Numbered from the stretch's first letter, positions 17,468 through 26,043 are shown. The stretch is 64,000 bases of DNA from UBA7239 sp964509075 (GCA_964509075.1 CAZDWC010000007.1:127343-191342); one strand, 5' to 3'. Numbers and translations: made by a program. Notes: generated by a model from the letters alone, not told the origin.

Positions 17468-18916
17468 ATGATTGGTATTGTTGCTCACGGCGCGTACATT
17501 CCGCGCATGCGTCTGCCCCTGTCGGTGATTGCCGGCAAGGCACCGAAAGAAGGCGGCCCGGAAAAAGCGGTTGCGTGGATGGATGAAGACAGTGTGACGA
17601 TGGCAGTTGCCGCCGCGCAAAACTGTCTGCAAGGTTTTGATCGCTCACGCGTCGATGCCGTGCTGTTTGCCAGCACCACCTATGCATTCGCCGAGAAACA
17701 GGGCGCGGCGATTATCGCCAAAGCCTTGAACCTGAAAGGCGATGTGCGCACGGTGGATATTTCGCATAGCACGCGTGCCGGCACCATCGCGTTGCAATCG
17801 GCAATCGACGCCGTGAAAGCCGGCAGCGCAAGCCGCGTGTTGGTGATTGCTGCGGATTGCCGCATGGGTGCGCCGGGCTCCGGTTTTGAAAACAACACCG
17901 GCGATGCTGCGGCTGCATTTCTGATCGGCAACGAAGGTGCGATTGCCACCCTTGATTGCGCCTGCGCACACACCACCGAAATTATCGACATCTGGCGCAA
18001 GCAGGGTGACCGCTTTGTGCACAGCTGGGAAGACCGTTTCGTCAACGTGCACGGTTACATCGAAAACACCGCCGCCGCCATTAAAGGCTTGGCAGCAAAA
18101 AGCGGTGTCGCACTGTCATCAGTCAACAAAGCTGCGCTGTACGCACCGGAAGCACGCTCGCTCGGCGAAATGAGCAAGGCCGCCGGTGTAGCGAAAGAAC
18201 AGATTCAGGAGCCGCTGTTCGGCAAGGTCGGTAACGCTGGTGCTGCCTATGCGCCGCTGTTGCTGATTGCTGCGCTCGAACAAGCAAAAGCCGGCGACAA
18301 AATTCTCGTTGCCAATTACGGCGATGGTGCGGATGCGTTGCTGCTCAGTGTCACTGGCACACGTGCCGCCGCGGAAGGCCATCGCAGCGTGAGCGATCTG
18401 CTCGCGCGCCGCAAAGTGGTCGATGCCTACGGCAAGTACATGAAAGCGCGTGGCCTCACCATCACCGAATATCCGGAAAATGACGATCAGGGTATTTCCG
18501 CTACGGTGCATTTCCGCGAACGCGATGAAGATCTGTCACTGGAAGGCCAGCAGTGCACGCATTGCGGCACACACCAGTTTCCGAAAGGCCGCGTCTGTGT
18601 GCGCTGCCATTCAAAAGATTTGTGGACGCCCGCGTGCTACAGCGATCTCACCGGCAAAGTTGTTACCTACACGCTGGATGCATTTTTCCCGTCGCCGGAA
18701 CCACCGACTGCCGTGGGTATCGTGGAAGTGGTGAACGCCGACGGTTCAGCCGGCCCGCGCATCCACATGCAGATCTGTGAAACCAGCGCCAAAGATATCG
18801 CCGTGGAATTACCGGTGGAATTCACCTTCCGCTGCATTCACCGTGTCGGTTTGCGCCCGAACTATTTCTGGAAATGTACGCCGATGGTGTCCGCCACCGA
18901 AGGAGCTGCCGCATGA
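17468..18916 (+). CDS. HMG-CoA-synthase-like domain fused to a DUF35 zinc-ribbon/OB domain
   Basis: A 482-residue two-domain protein. Residues 1 to about 330 follow the thiolase-fold HMG-CoA synthase family (MDEDSVTMAV with Glu40, GNAGAAYAPLL). Residues 350-475 are a DUF35 domain with a zinc ribbon (Cys363, Cys366, Cys377, Cys380) and an OB-fold. The nucleophile position holds Thr102 (STRAGT) instead of cysteine, and the usual histidine motif reads LYAP (Tyr225), so the synthase chemistry looks lost. It overlaps the thiolase gene by 4 bases. In archaea separate thiolase, DUF35 and HMG-CoA synthase proteins form one complex; here two of the three are fused. Confidence 0.8.
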   Translation: MIGIVAHGAYIPRMRLPLSVIAGKAPKEGGPEKAVAWMDEDSVTMAVAAAQNCLQGFDRSRVDAVLFASTTYAFAEKQGAAIIAKALNLKGDVRTVDISHSTRAGTIALQSAIDAVKAGSASRVLVIAADCRMGAPGSGFENNTGDAAAAFLIGNEGAIATLDCACAHTTEIIDIWRKQGDRFVHSWEDRFVNVHGYIENTAAAIKGLAAKSGVALSSVNKAALYAPEARSLGEMSKAAGVAKEQIQEPLFGKVGNAGAAYAPLLLIAALEQAKAGDKILVANYGDGADALLLSVTGTRAAAEGHRSVSDLLARRKVVDAYGKYMKARGLTITEYPENDDQGISATVHFRERDEDLSLEGQQCTHCGTHQFPKGRVCVRCHSKDLWTPACYSDLTGKVVTYTLDAFFPSPEPPTAVGIVEVVNADGSAGPRIHMQICETSAKDIAVELPVEFTFRCIHRVGLRPNYFWKCTPMVSATEGAAA

Positions 18917-20076
18917 GCATCAAAGATAAAGTCGCGATTGTCGGCGTCGGCTGCTGCAAGTTCGGCGAGAACTGGGACAAGTCCGAAGAAGACATGATTG
19001 TCGAAGCGGCGTACGAAGCGTATGCGGATGCCGGCATCACTGAACCAGCGAAACAGATCGACGCCATCTACTGCGGTTCGCTGTACACCAAGAACGGCCC
19101 GGTGGAAGTGGGCGAAGCGCTGAAGTTGTACAAGCCGCTCACCGCCGTTTCCAATTATTGTGCGACTGGCACTGAAGCATTTCGCGCCGGCGTGATGGCC
19201 ATTGCTGCGGGCGTGTACGACACGGTGCTGGTCGTCGGCTATGACAAACCGAAAGATCGCGGTGTGTCTGGCCCAAGCGTCAACATCAAGGGCGTGCGCG
19301 ATCTGCCTGCGACACCCGCCGGCTGGTTTGCTATGTGCGCCGCGCCATATTTCAAAAAATTTGGCGCCGGCCGTGAAGACCTGGCGAAGATTGCGGTGAA
19401 AAACCACCACAACGGCACGCTGTCACCAAAATCGTTTTTGAAAAAAATCATCACCGAAGAAGAGGCGCTGAACGGCCGCATGATTTCCTGGCCGTTTGGT
19501 TTGTACGATTGCGCCGCACAATCGGACGGCGCCGCGGTTGCGGTTATCACCAAGGCATCATTGGCGAAAAACTTCCGCGACAACCCGGTGTACGTGAAAG
19601 CGGTAGCGAGCGGTTCGGCGGCCAACCCGCATACTGATCCTGATCACGATTTCCTGCGTTGGAAGCCAACCGAAAATGCAGCCGCCGAAGCGTACAAGAT
19701 GGCGGGCATCACTAATCCATTTAAAGAAATTCATCTGGCGCAAGTGCACGACTGTTTCACGCTGACGGAATTGCTGGCCTACGAAGATCTCGGCTTCATT
19801 CCGAAAGGCGCAGCAAAGGAACACATCGCCAACGGTACTTTCACTCTGAAAGGTGAATTGCCGGTGAATTCCGACGGCGGTTTGAAAACCTTCGGTCACC
19901 CGACAGGTGCCACCGGCGTGCGCATGATTGTCGAAAACGTATTGCAGTTGCAGGGCCGCGCGGAAAAACGCCAGCTCGCACTGCACAACGGCAAGCAGCC
20001 GACGATGGCACTCACACACAACATCGGCGGTTTTCCCACTGGCTGTGCGGTGAGCATCATCGGCATCGACAAGTAA
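18913..20076 (+). CDS. SCP-x type thiolase
   Basis: A 387-residue thiolase of the lipid-transfer/SCP-x branch. The nucleophilic cysteine lies in NYCATGTEAF (Cys83), the HDCF motif at 279-282 and the catalytic GHPTGATG motif at 328 are intact, so it should be active, cleaving or condensing a beta-ketoacyl-CoA. It begins at ATG 18913, overlapping the upstream stop (ATGA), with AAGGAG at 18898-18903. The tight coupling with the HMGCS/DUF35 fusion suggests a stable complex in which DUF35 shuttles acyl-CoA between sites. Confidence 0.9.
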   Translation: MSIKDKVAIVGVGCCKFGENWDKSEEDMIVEAAYEAYADAGITEPAKQIDAIYCGSLYTKNGPVEVGEALKLYKPLTAVSNYCATGTEAFRAGVMAIAAGVYDTVLVVGYDKPKDRGVSGPSVNIKGVRDLPATPAGWFAMCAAPYFKKFGAGREDLAKIAVKNHHNGTLSPKSFLKKIITEEEALNGRMISWPFGLYDCAAQSDGAAVAVITKASLAKNFRDNPVYVKAVASGSAANPHTDPDHDFLRWKPTENAAAEAYKMAGITNPFKEIHLAQVHDCFTLTELLAYEDLGFIPKGAAKEHIANGTFTLKGELPVNSDGGLKTFGHPTGATGVRMIVENVLQLQGRAEKRQLALHNGKQPTMALTHNIGGFPTGCAVSIIGIDK

Positions 20077-20114
20077 CACGGAAAAGTGCAGGATGGAAAC
20101 ATCAGGGAGGATGT

Positions 20115-20354
20115 ATGAGTCCGACGGTATTTCGCGAGAGAGGCTATCGCTTTTTCTTCTTCTCGCGCGAGGAGCCGCGCATGCATGTGCATGTGGCGGC
20201 GCTGGCCGGCGAGGCCAAATTCTGGCTGGAACCGGACGTACAGCTGGCGCGCAATCACCGATTGTCTGCACAGCAGTTGCGTGAAATTGAACGGTTGATA
20301 GGAGAGCATTACGATGAACTCGTCAGCGCCTGGCAACAACACTTTGGCCGTTGA
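20115..20354 (+). CDS. DUF4160 protein, possible toxin-antitoxin component
   Basis: A 79-residue protein with the DUF4160 pattern: YRFFFFSREEPRMHVHV near the start and AKFWLEP, then a C-terminal helix with IERLIGEHYDELVSAW. GGGAGG at 20105-20110 precedes the ATG. Genes for DUF4160 and DUF2442 proteins commonly occur side by side in bacteria and have been suspected to form toxin-antitoxin pairs, though this is not established. It overlaps the next gene by 41 bases and interrupts the acyl-CoA gene block, consistent with insertion. Confidence 0.8.
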   Translation: MSPTVFRERGYRFFFFSREEPRMHVHVAALAGEAKFWLEPDVQLARNHRLSAQQLREIERLIGEHYDELVSAWQQHFGR

Positions 20355-20577
20355 AGTAACCCATATATCTGCGCACGGGATCTGGCTGCTCGCACACGAC
20401 GAGGAGCTGTTCCTGTCATACGACGACTTCCCATGGTTTCGCGACAAGAGTGTCAGCCAGATTCTCGACGTGCAGGAACCGTCACCCAATCATTTTTTCT
20501 GGCCGTCGCTGGATGTGGATCTTGCACTCGAATCGATTCGCCATCCGGAACAATTTCCGCTGAAGTCGCGCTCGTGA
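20314..20577 (+). CDS. DUF2442 protein, partner of DUF4160
   Basis: An 87-residue protein with the DUF2442 core: VTHISAHGIWLLAHDEELFLSYDDFPWF and a C-terminal LDVDLALESIRHPEQFP. The ATG has a GGAGAG site 7 bases upstream, inside the end of the DUF4160 gene. It is translationally linked downstream to the lipoprotein gene (GTGA overlap at 20574). Function unknown; probably acts together with DUF4160. Confidence 0.8.
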   Translation: MNSSAPGNNTLAVEVTHISAHGIWLLAHDEELFLSYDDFPWFRDKSVSQILDVQEPSPNHFFWPSLDVDLALESIRHPEQFPLKSRS

Positions 20578-21101
20578 AATCCTGCCTGATTTTTTTAATG
20601 GCTCTGCTGCTGACGGCCTGCGCCAGCAAACCTGCGCCAACGCCACAAACCGTTCAGGCGGTGTTGCCGGAGCCTGATCATCAATACATGTGTGGCGCCA
20701 GAATACATCTCAGTGATGCCACCCGGGAGTTTGCCGTTCCTGCTAATGACAAGGGCGATGGCACCATGATTCGGCTTGGCGAGTTGTTGAACCAGCAAAT
20801 ACAAAAAACATTCTGGATCGATTCAGTCGCTGCAAGCTCCGGCAGGCCAATGCCGATAGTCACTGTGGGTTTTGATGGCGGCACCGGCGTTTACCGTGAT
20901 GAGCGCAGTGGCAGTAATGTCGCGCATGTCGGCCTGCAGTTCCAGATTTTCAGACCCACCGGCCAATCATACATGGATGTGACCAATGGCAGCTCTTCAC
21001 TGAAAGCCACCGATCAGGCCGTTGCAGCATCGCTGACGCAGGCTGTGCAGCGACTGGAAAGTATTTTGAATCGCGCCGGCATTTGTCGCCAGGTGCAATA
21101 A
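20574..21101 (+). CDS. predicted lipoprotein, function unknown
   Basis: A 175-residue product with a short signal peptide ending in the lipobox LTAC (Cys16). A proline/threonine linker leads to a folded domain with two cysteines (YMCGAR and GICRQ), a Thr/Gly-rich centre, and a final amphipathic helix. The fold pattern resembles small envelope lipoproteins such as the YajG type, but identity is not certain. The GTG start at 20574 overlaps the DUF2442 stop. It separates the thiolase from the crotonase gene. Confidence 0.6.
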   Translation: MKSCLIFLMALLLTACASKPAPTPQTVQAVLPEPDHQYMCGARIHLSDATREFAVPANDKGDGTMIRLGELLNQQIQKTFWIDSVAASSGRPMPIVTVGFDGGTGVYRDERSGSNVAHVGLQFQIFRPTGQSYMDVTNGSSSLKATDQAVAASLTQAVQRLESILNRAGICRQVQ

Positions 21102-21116
21102 CTCCGCGGGAGCGTT

Positions 21117-21932
21117 ATGGCATACGAAACACTCAGCTATGAAGTCAACGACGGCGTCGCCGTCATCACCCTCAATCGCGCCGCACAGCGCAACGCCGTC
21201 AACTCGGTGATGAGCCGCGAGCTGCCGCAAGTGTGGCAGCAATTCAATCATGACAAATCAGCGGTAGTGGCGATACTCACCGGCGCTGGTGACAAGGCGC
21301 TGTGCACCGGCGCCGATCTCGCCGACCTGCCGGAAACCGACGGCGAAGTAGACGAGCAGGGCCGCAAGTTCGGCACGCTCGCTTCCATCAAATGGACCTC
21401 ACTGCAGAACCGCATCTGGAAGCCGGTGATCTGCGCCGTGAACGGCATGGTGGTGGGCGGCGGCCTGCATTTTGTGGCGGATTCCGACATTGTTATCGCT
21501 GCAGATACGGCAACGTTTTTTGATACGCATGTAAAAGTGGGGCTCGTTGCTGGCCTGGAGCCGGTGAGCCTGGTGCGCAAGATGCCGTTTGATGCGGTGA
21601 TGCGCATGGCACTCACCGGCGGCAACGAACGCATGAGCGCACAGCGCGCTTACGAACTCGGCATGGTGAGTGAAGTGGTGCCCGCTGCCGAGTTGATGGA
21701 CAAGGCGATGGCGCTGGCCGACTTGATCAAAACCAATTCGCCTGTCGCGCTCGCTCGCACGAAAAAAGCGATCTGGGAAGCAAAGGAAATGGGCTTGCAC
21801 GCTGCACTGGAAAACGCGTGGGGTTACATCATGGACCAGAACACACATCCGGATATCGCCGAAGGTGGCAAAGCCTTCATGGAGCGCCGCGCGCCGCAGT
21901 GGCAAGCGTATGCCGGCGAATGCGATGAGTGA
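21117..21932 (+). CDS. enoyl-CoA hydratase/isomerase (crotonase) family protein
   Basis: A 271-residue crotonase-fold protein: ITLNRAAQRNAVN at the start, the CoA/oxyanion-hole segments CTGADLADLP and NGMVVGGGLH, and the C-terminal helix. The usual catalytic glutamate in the PE-x-x-x-G segment is absent (the stretch reads THVKVGLVAGLEP), so the reaction may differ from plain hydration, or a different residue acts. In context it belongs to the acyl-CoA degradative set. Its stop overlaps the thioesterase start. Confidence 0.85.
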   Translation: MAYETLSYEVNDGVAVITLNRAAQRNAVNSVMSRELPQVWQQFNHDKSAVVAILTGAGDKALCTGADLADLPETDGEVDEQGRKFGTLASIKWTSLQNRIWKPVICAVNGMVVGGGLHFVADSDIVIAADTATFFDTHVKVGLVAGLEPVSLVRKMPFDAVMRMALTGGNERMSAQRAYELGMVSEVVPAAELMDKAMALADLIKTNSPVALARTKKAIWEAKEMGLHAALENAWGYIMDQNTHPDIAEGGKAFMERRAPQWQAYAGECDE

Positions 21933-22434
21933 ACCGGCGATGACGGATAAAACCAAAACCGAAGATACACTGCCGCGTTTTTTTCACACCGACGCTTCTG
22001 AAAAGGTAGCTGCCGGTTACATGCTGATGCCGGACGGCCTCGGCTTCAACGATGCACTGGCGCCGGTTTACATCAAGGTTGATGACAGCGGCTGGCACTG
22101 CGGATTTTTTGTCGAAAAACATCACCTGAATCCGATGGGCATCTGCCACGGCGGCGTGCTGATGTCGTTTGCCGATCTGGCGATGGCTGGCGGCATCGGC
22201 CATCACATCGGCGAGATGATGGGCATTTTCACCGTCAACATGAATACCGATTTCCTGTCGCCGGGACAACTCGGCGACTGGCTGGAAATGCACGTCCATC
22301 ATGTGCACACCACCAAAACACTGGCGAATGTTTCCGGCCTGATCCACGGTCCGCGCGGCGTCGTGTCGCGCACCAACGGCATCTACCGCCTGCCGCGCGA
22401 CTGGAAAGCGAAACAGCCACTGCAAGCGACATAA
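21925..22434 (+). CDS. PaaI-like hotdog-fold thioesterase
   Basis: A protein of about 169 residues with the hotdog thioesterase signature HGGVLMSFADLAMAGG, preceded by MGICHGG, and the strand pattern TVNMNTDFLSPGQLGD. Such enzymes release free acids from acyl-CoAs and relieve CoA sequestration in catabolic routes. The start is placed at ATG 21925, overlapping the crotonase stop; ATG 21940 is an alternative. Confidence 0.85.
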   Translation: MSEPAMTDKTKTEDTLPRFFHTDASEKVAAGYMLMPDGLGFNDALAPVYIKVDDSGWHCGFFVEKHHLNPMGICHGGVLMSFADLAMAGGIGHHIGEMMGIFTVNMNTDFLSPGQLGDWLEMHVHHVHTTKTLANVSGLIHGPRGVVSRTNGIYRLPRDWKAKQPLQAT

Positions 22435-22437
22435 ACC

Positions 22438-23061
22438 ATGCAGGATTGCGCCGCCATCGCCGATGCCTTGTGTGAACGCGGCTGGTTCTGTGGCGCGCAG
22501 CTGCTAGATGCAACCCTGACGCACGCTTTGCTCGCCGAAGTGCAGCAGTTGCAGCACAGTGGCTATATGGCGCGCGCCGGTGTCGGCCGCGACCGCGATC
22601 ATGTTCTCGACGACGGCACGCGCCGCGACTGCATTCACTGGCTCGATGGCAGCACGGCGGCGCAGCAGCAGTATCTGGCAGCCATGGAGCAGCTGCGCGT
22701 AGCACTCAATCGCGAACTGATGCTCGGCTTGTTTGAGTTTGAAACGCATTTTGCGTTTTACGAACCCGGCGCGTTTTACAAAAAACACCTCGACAGTTTT
22801 GCCGGCCGTGCTAGCCGCATCGTGTCGGTTGTCAGCTACCTCAACTGCGATTGGCCGGCCGATGCCGGCGGCGAACTTGTTGTCTACAACGAGCATGACC
22901 GGGAAGCCATTCGCGTCCTGCCGCAAGCCGGCACGGTTGCGATATTTCTCAGCGAGAAAATCCCGCACGAGGTCTTGCCTGCCAGTCGCGAGCGTTACAG
23001 CATCGCCGGCTGGTTTCGCGTCAATGCCTCGGGCAGTGCGCGTGTGGATGTGATGCGTTGA
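22438..23061 (+). CDS. 2-oxoglutarate/Fe(II)-dependent dioxygenase family protein
   Basis: A 207-residue protein with the double-stranded beta-helix metal motif H-x-D (KKHLDSF), the distal histidine in KIPHEVLP and the 2-oxoglutarate-binding arginine in SRERYSIAGWFR. It belongs to the prolyl-4-hydroxylase-like group related to SM-20/PHD. Substrate unknown. It begins 3 bases after the thioesterase stop, so it probably shares that transcript. Confidence 0.85.
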   Translation: MQDCAAIADALCERGWFCGAQLLDATLTHALLAEVQQLQHSGYMARAGVGRDRDHVLDDGTRRDCIHWLDGSTAAQQQYLAAMEQLRVALNRELMLGLFEFETHFAFYEPGAFYKKHLDSFAGRASRIVSVVSYLNCDWPADAGGELVVYNEHDREAIRVLPQAGTVAIFLSEKIPHEVLPASRERYSIAGWFRVNASGSARVDVMR

Positions 23062-23080
23062 TCGCAAGGGAGAGAATCGC

Positions 23081-23260
23081 ATGAGCACTGAATTCTGTGT
23101 GGTACTCACCACTACCGCCAACCGGGATGATGCCAGCGAGCTGGCGGCCTTCATCGCCGCCCATCATCCCTGCCGCGTGCCGGAGATCCTGCAGCTGCCG
23201 GTTGCCGCAGGTTCTGTTGCTTATCTACAATGGCTCGCAGCAACGGTGTCCGCCATTTGA
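23081..23260 (+). pseudogene. cutA: cutA with a large internal deletion
   Basis: A 59-residue open frame. Its first 22 residues (FCVVLTTTANRDDASELA) match the start of the divalent-cation tolerance protein CutA. Its last 35 (HHPCRVPEILQLPVAAG then AYLQWL) match the CutA C-terminus (HPY-x-x-PE-x-x-x-LPV). Roughly 45-50 central residues, including the Y-x-W-x-G-K region and the lysine/threonine strand, are missing in frame. The ferredoxin-like trimer core could not form, so it is almost certainly non-functional unless the fragment has a new use. A ribosome site (AGGGAGAG) precedes the ATG. Confidence 0.8.
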
Positions 23261-23292
23261 AGCGGACCGCATGACAATAACGAGGCCGCACA

Positions 23293-24098
23293 TTGAACAA
23301 GCTCCGAATGGATATCGAAATTACCACGCATTGCAATGCGCGTTGCACATTTTGTCCGCGTGAGGCCATTCCGGAACTTGCGCACATGGATCTTCATATT
23401 GTCGATAAAACCATCGAGCCCGCGCGCAATCGTTACTTGACCACGGACTGCGCAAAATTGTTTTCAGCGTCACGGAGCATGGCGCCGAATATGAGCAAGT
23501 CTATGGCTTACCGTTCGAGAAGACGCTGCAGAACATCCTGCAGTTCCGTGACCTGGCCGATGGTCGTTGCGAGGTTGTCATTTCACTGATGTCAAAACAC
23601 TTTCTGGATCCTCAGGTGAAACGCCAGAAGACCTTCTGGCGTCACCTGGGCTTCGATGATTTACTGGTCATGAAATACACCAACCGGGCAGGTTCGTTGT
23701 CTCCTGCGTCGACATGTCAGGAAAACAGTGCAGTGCAGGTCGCAAACGATGTCCATTGCCTCGTGCCATTCTGGTCCACCTTTGTGGGCATGGACGGCGG
23801 TTATTACCTGTGCTCGCATGATTTCAGGAAATTGCGCTGTTTTGGCAACGTTGAACATGACACGGTTGCCACTGCCTGGCGGCGCAAGCAACAGTACTTT
23901 GCCACCGATGGGGCTGTCTGCCGCTCGTGTACGGCCAATCCTCGCTGCTTTGTTCCGGGCATGCAGCGCGAGAAAACCGTAGCGGCCATGCTGCAGGAAC
24001 ATGCGCAGTCGCATGCATGCATCATGGAAAGGGTCGAACATGAAATCCGCATCGACCTGTCGCGGCACAGGGAAACGCTTATTGCCTGCCGGGATTGA
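23293..24098 (+). pseudogene. radical SAM/SPASM protein gene, internally deleted and frameshifted
   Basis: The N-terminal frame (TTG 23293, ATG 23308) carries the radical SAM cluster motif THCNARCTFCPRE and AHMDLHIVDKTIE. Coding then continues in a different frame from about 23412: LLDHGLRKIVFSVTEHG, YGLPFEKTLQNIL, and on through MSKHFLD at 23589 to a cysteine-rich SPASM-like C-terminus (VCRSCTANPRCF) ending at 24098. The segment expected between the first helix and the LLDHGLRK strand (the TNG region) is missing, so the break looks like a deletion of a non-multiple of three. Function before decay is unknown. Confidence 0.75.
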
Positions 24099-24144
24099 TG
24101 GCGGCCTGCCAATCCCTGCCTATACTCCAGAGAGGTCTGTATAG

Positions 24145-25794
24145 GTGGAACCCCGCGTGCTCCGATTCGCCAACCTGTCCCTGCGCGGAAAGCTGTTTAT
24201 CGCTTTCTGGCTGGTCACCGCCATTACCGTTGGCGCCTTTGTGGCAGCCGCCACCCATTTTGCCCGCGAGGCCCTGCAGGAAAGGGTGGATACCCAGCTG
24301 CACACGGCAGCACAGGCAGTACAGGACATCGTGCCCGAGGTGTTCTGGGCCATGGAGCATGAAGCCGGTGCGGTTGATGACGCGCACTACCTGCCGCACG
24401 TCGCGCATCTATGGCAGTACTCGCACCGCAGCGGCCTGGCCTATCTGTATGTGATGCAGGTGGTCGATGGCGAGGTGCACACCGTGCTGGATTCCGCGCC
24501 GGAAGAAGAGATCCGCATTGGCAAGTACATGAAATACTATGAAAAATATGAGGACGCCAGCCCGGCCGTGGCGCTGGCAGCCCGCACCGGCCAGATCCAG
24601 TTTGATGAATACACGGATCGTTTCGGCACCTTCCGCTCACTGTTCATGCCGGTAACCATCAGCGGCCAGCGCTTTGTCGTCGGCGCCGACATGAAAACCG
24701 AAGTCATCGCCGCCGCCATGCAGCGCAGTCTCGCCACCTATGCCATTGCAGCTATCGCCGTACTGGCGCTGGGCAGCATGGCCGCGTTGCTGCTGGCGCG
24801 CATCATTGCCACGCCGCTGCAGGCCATGGCGGAAACGGCTATCGGTGTGTCCCGGCAGCGCGATCTGACCCACAGCGTGGCCAGCAACAGTGCCGACGAG
24901 ATGGGCAGCATGGCGCGCAGCCTCAACCAGCTGATCGGTTTCTTCCGTGACACGCTGCTGCTGGTGCGCAATGGTGTCGAACACAATGACACGCTGGCCA
25001 GCCAGCTGGAGTCCACCTCGCGCAACTGGCAGGTGCGCATGCAGAGCAACGTCGAGCGCCTGGGCTCGGTCACCCGCCAGGCCACCAATATCAGCGCCGA
25101 CACCGAACAGGCCTCGGTGCTGGTGGCCAGCGCGCAGGCGGACATTCGCACCATGATGCAGCAACTACAGGACGCCCATGCTGCCCTGCAACAGATGGCG
25201 CACGGCGTGCAGGGCAACGCGGAAAGCGGCTCGGCGTTGGCGCAACAGCTGGGTGATCTCACCCAGCAGGCCAAGGACATTGGCTCGATACTGGAAGTCA
25301 TCCAGCAGATTGCCGCCCAGACCAACCTGCTGGCACTGAATGCCGCGATTGAAGCCGCGCGCGCCGGCGAGCAGGGCCGCGGCTTTGCCGTGGTGGCGGA
25401 TGAAGTGCGCAAGCTGGCCACTGAAACCCAGAACACCCTCACCCGCACCAACGAAGGTGTGGCGCGCATCATCGAGACCATCAACAGCGCCGCGCACAAT
25501 ACGGAGGCGAATGCTCGCCACGCCGAAGAGATGGCCGGCGCATCCACAACTGCCGTGGAGACCGTCATCGCCATGTCCAGCCGCATCGCCAGCGTGCTCG
25601 GCGTGGTGGAAGTCGCTTTCGGTTCGACCACCGCCGTGAAAGAGGCAGTGAATGCCATCAATATCGACATGAACCGCATGTACGAAGATATCCAGGAGAA
25701 CGCCGAACAGGCGCGCGAACTGGGCGAGGCCTCCGGTCACCTGAGCGTGCAGTCCGACCAGCTCAAGCAGCGGCTGCGGGAGTTTCGGGTGTAG
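24145..25794 (+). CDS. methyl-accepting chemotaxis protein
   Basis: A 549-residue chemoreceptor. A first transmembrane helix (about 16-38) is followed by a periplasmic sensor of about 150 residues, probably single Cache (LYVMQVVDGEVHTVLDSAPEE, FRSLFMPVTISGQRF), then a second helix (about 195-220), HAMP, and the signalling domain with the hairpin tip in QTNLLALNAAIEAARAGEQG. No C-terminal CheR pentapeptide. GTG start with AGAGG upstream. Ligand unknown; no chemotaxis genes are nearby. Confidence 0.92.
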   Translation: MEPRVLRFANLSLRGKLFIAFWLVTAITVGAFVAAATHFAREALQERVDTQLHTAAQAVQDIVPEVFWAMEHEAGAVDDAHYLPHVAHLWQYSHRSGLAYLYVMQVVDGEVHTVLDSAPEEEIRIGKYMKYYEKYEDASPAVALAARTGQIQFDEYTDRFGTFRSLFMPVTISGQRFVVGADMKTEVIAAAMQRSLATYAIAAIAVLALGSMAALLLARIIATPLQAMAETAIGVSRQRDLTHSVASNSADEMGSMARSLNQLIGFFRDTLLLVRNGVEHNDTLASQLESTSRNWQVRMQSNVERLGSVTRQATNISADTEQASVLVASAQADIRTMMQQLQDAHAALQQMAHGVQGNAESGSALAQQLGDLTQQAKDIGSILEVIQQIAAQTNLLALNAAIEAARAGEQGRGFAVVADEVRKLATETQNTLTRTNEGVARIIETINSAAHNTEANARHAEEMAGASTTAVETVIAMSSRIASVLGVVEVAFGSTTAVKEAVNAINIDMNRMYEDIQENAEQARELGEASGHLSVQSDQLKQRLREFRV

Positions 25795-25815
25795 GCGCTG
25801 CGAGCCACACTTCAC

Positions 25816-25964
25816 CACCACCCCGCCCCTGCGGGGCACCCCTCCTTGAAAAGGAGGGGAGTTAAATGCGTGGCACGAACAAACTCTCCCCCTGACAAGG
25901 GGGAGTGGCCCGCAGGGCCGAGGGGGTTATTGTTTTGGAGTGACCCCGCAGGGGCGGGGTGGTG
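25816..25964. repeat. 149-bp palindromic element with 21-bp terminal inverted repeats
   Basis: The ends 25816-25836 and 25944-25964 are perfect 21-base inverted repeats. Inside are two further hairpins, 25839-25859 (CCCCTCC/GGAGGGG) and 25883-25906 (ACTCTCCCC/GGGGGAGT). No open frame. It looks like a small non-autonomous repeat, sitting between the chemoreceptor and acetyl-CoA synthetase genes, where it could also stop or stabilise transcripts. Confidence 0.8.
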
Positions 25965-26043
25965 ATGGTGCGCACACAGGCCGATCAGTTGCCCTCTGGC
26001 CCAACGGCCTCTAGCATGCCTGCTACCACACAGGAGTGCCGTC

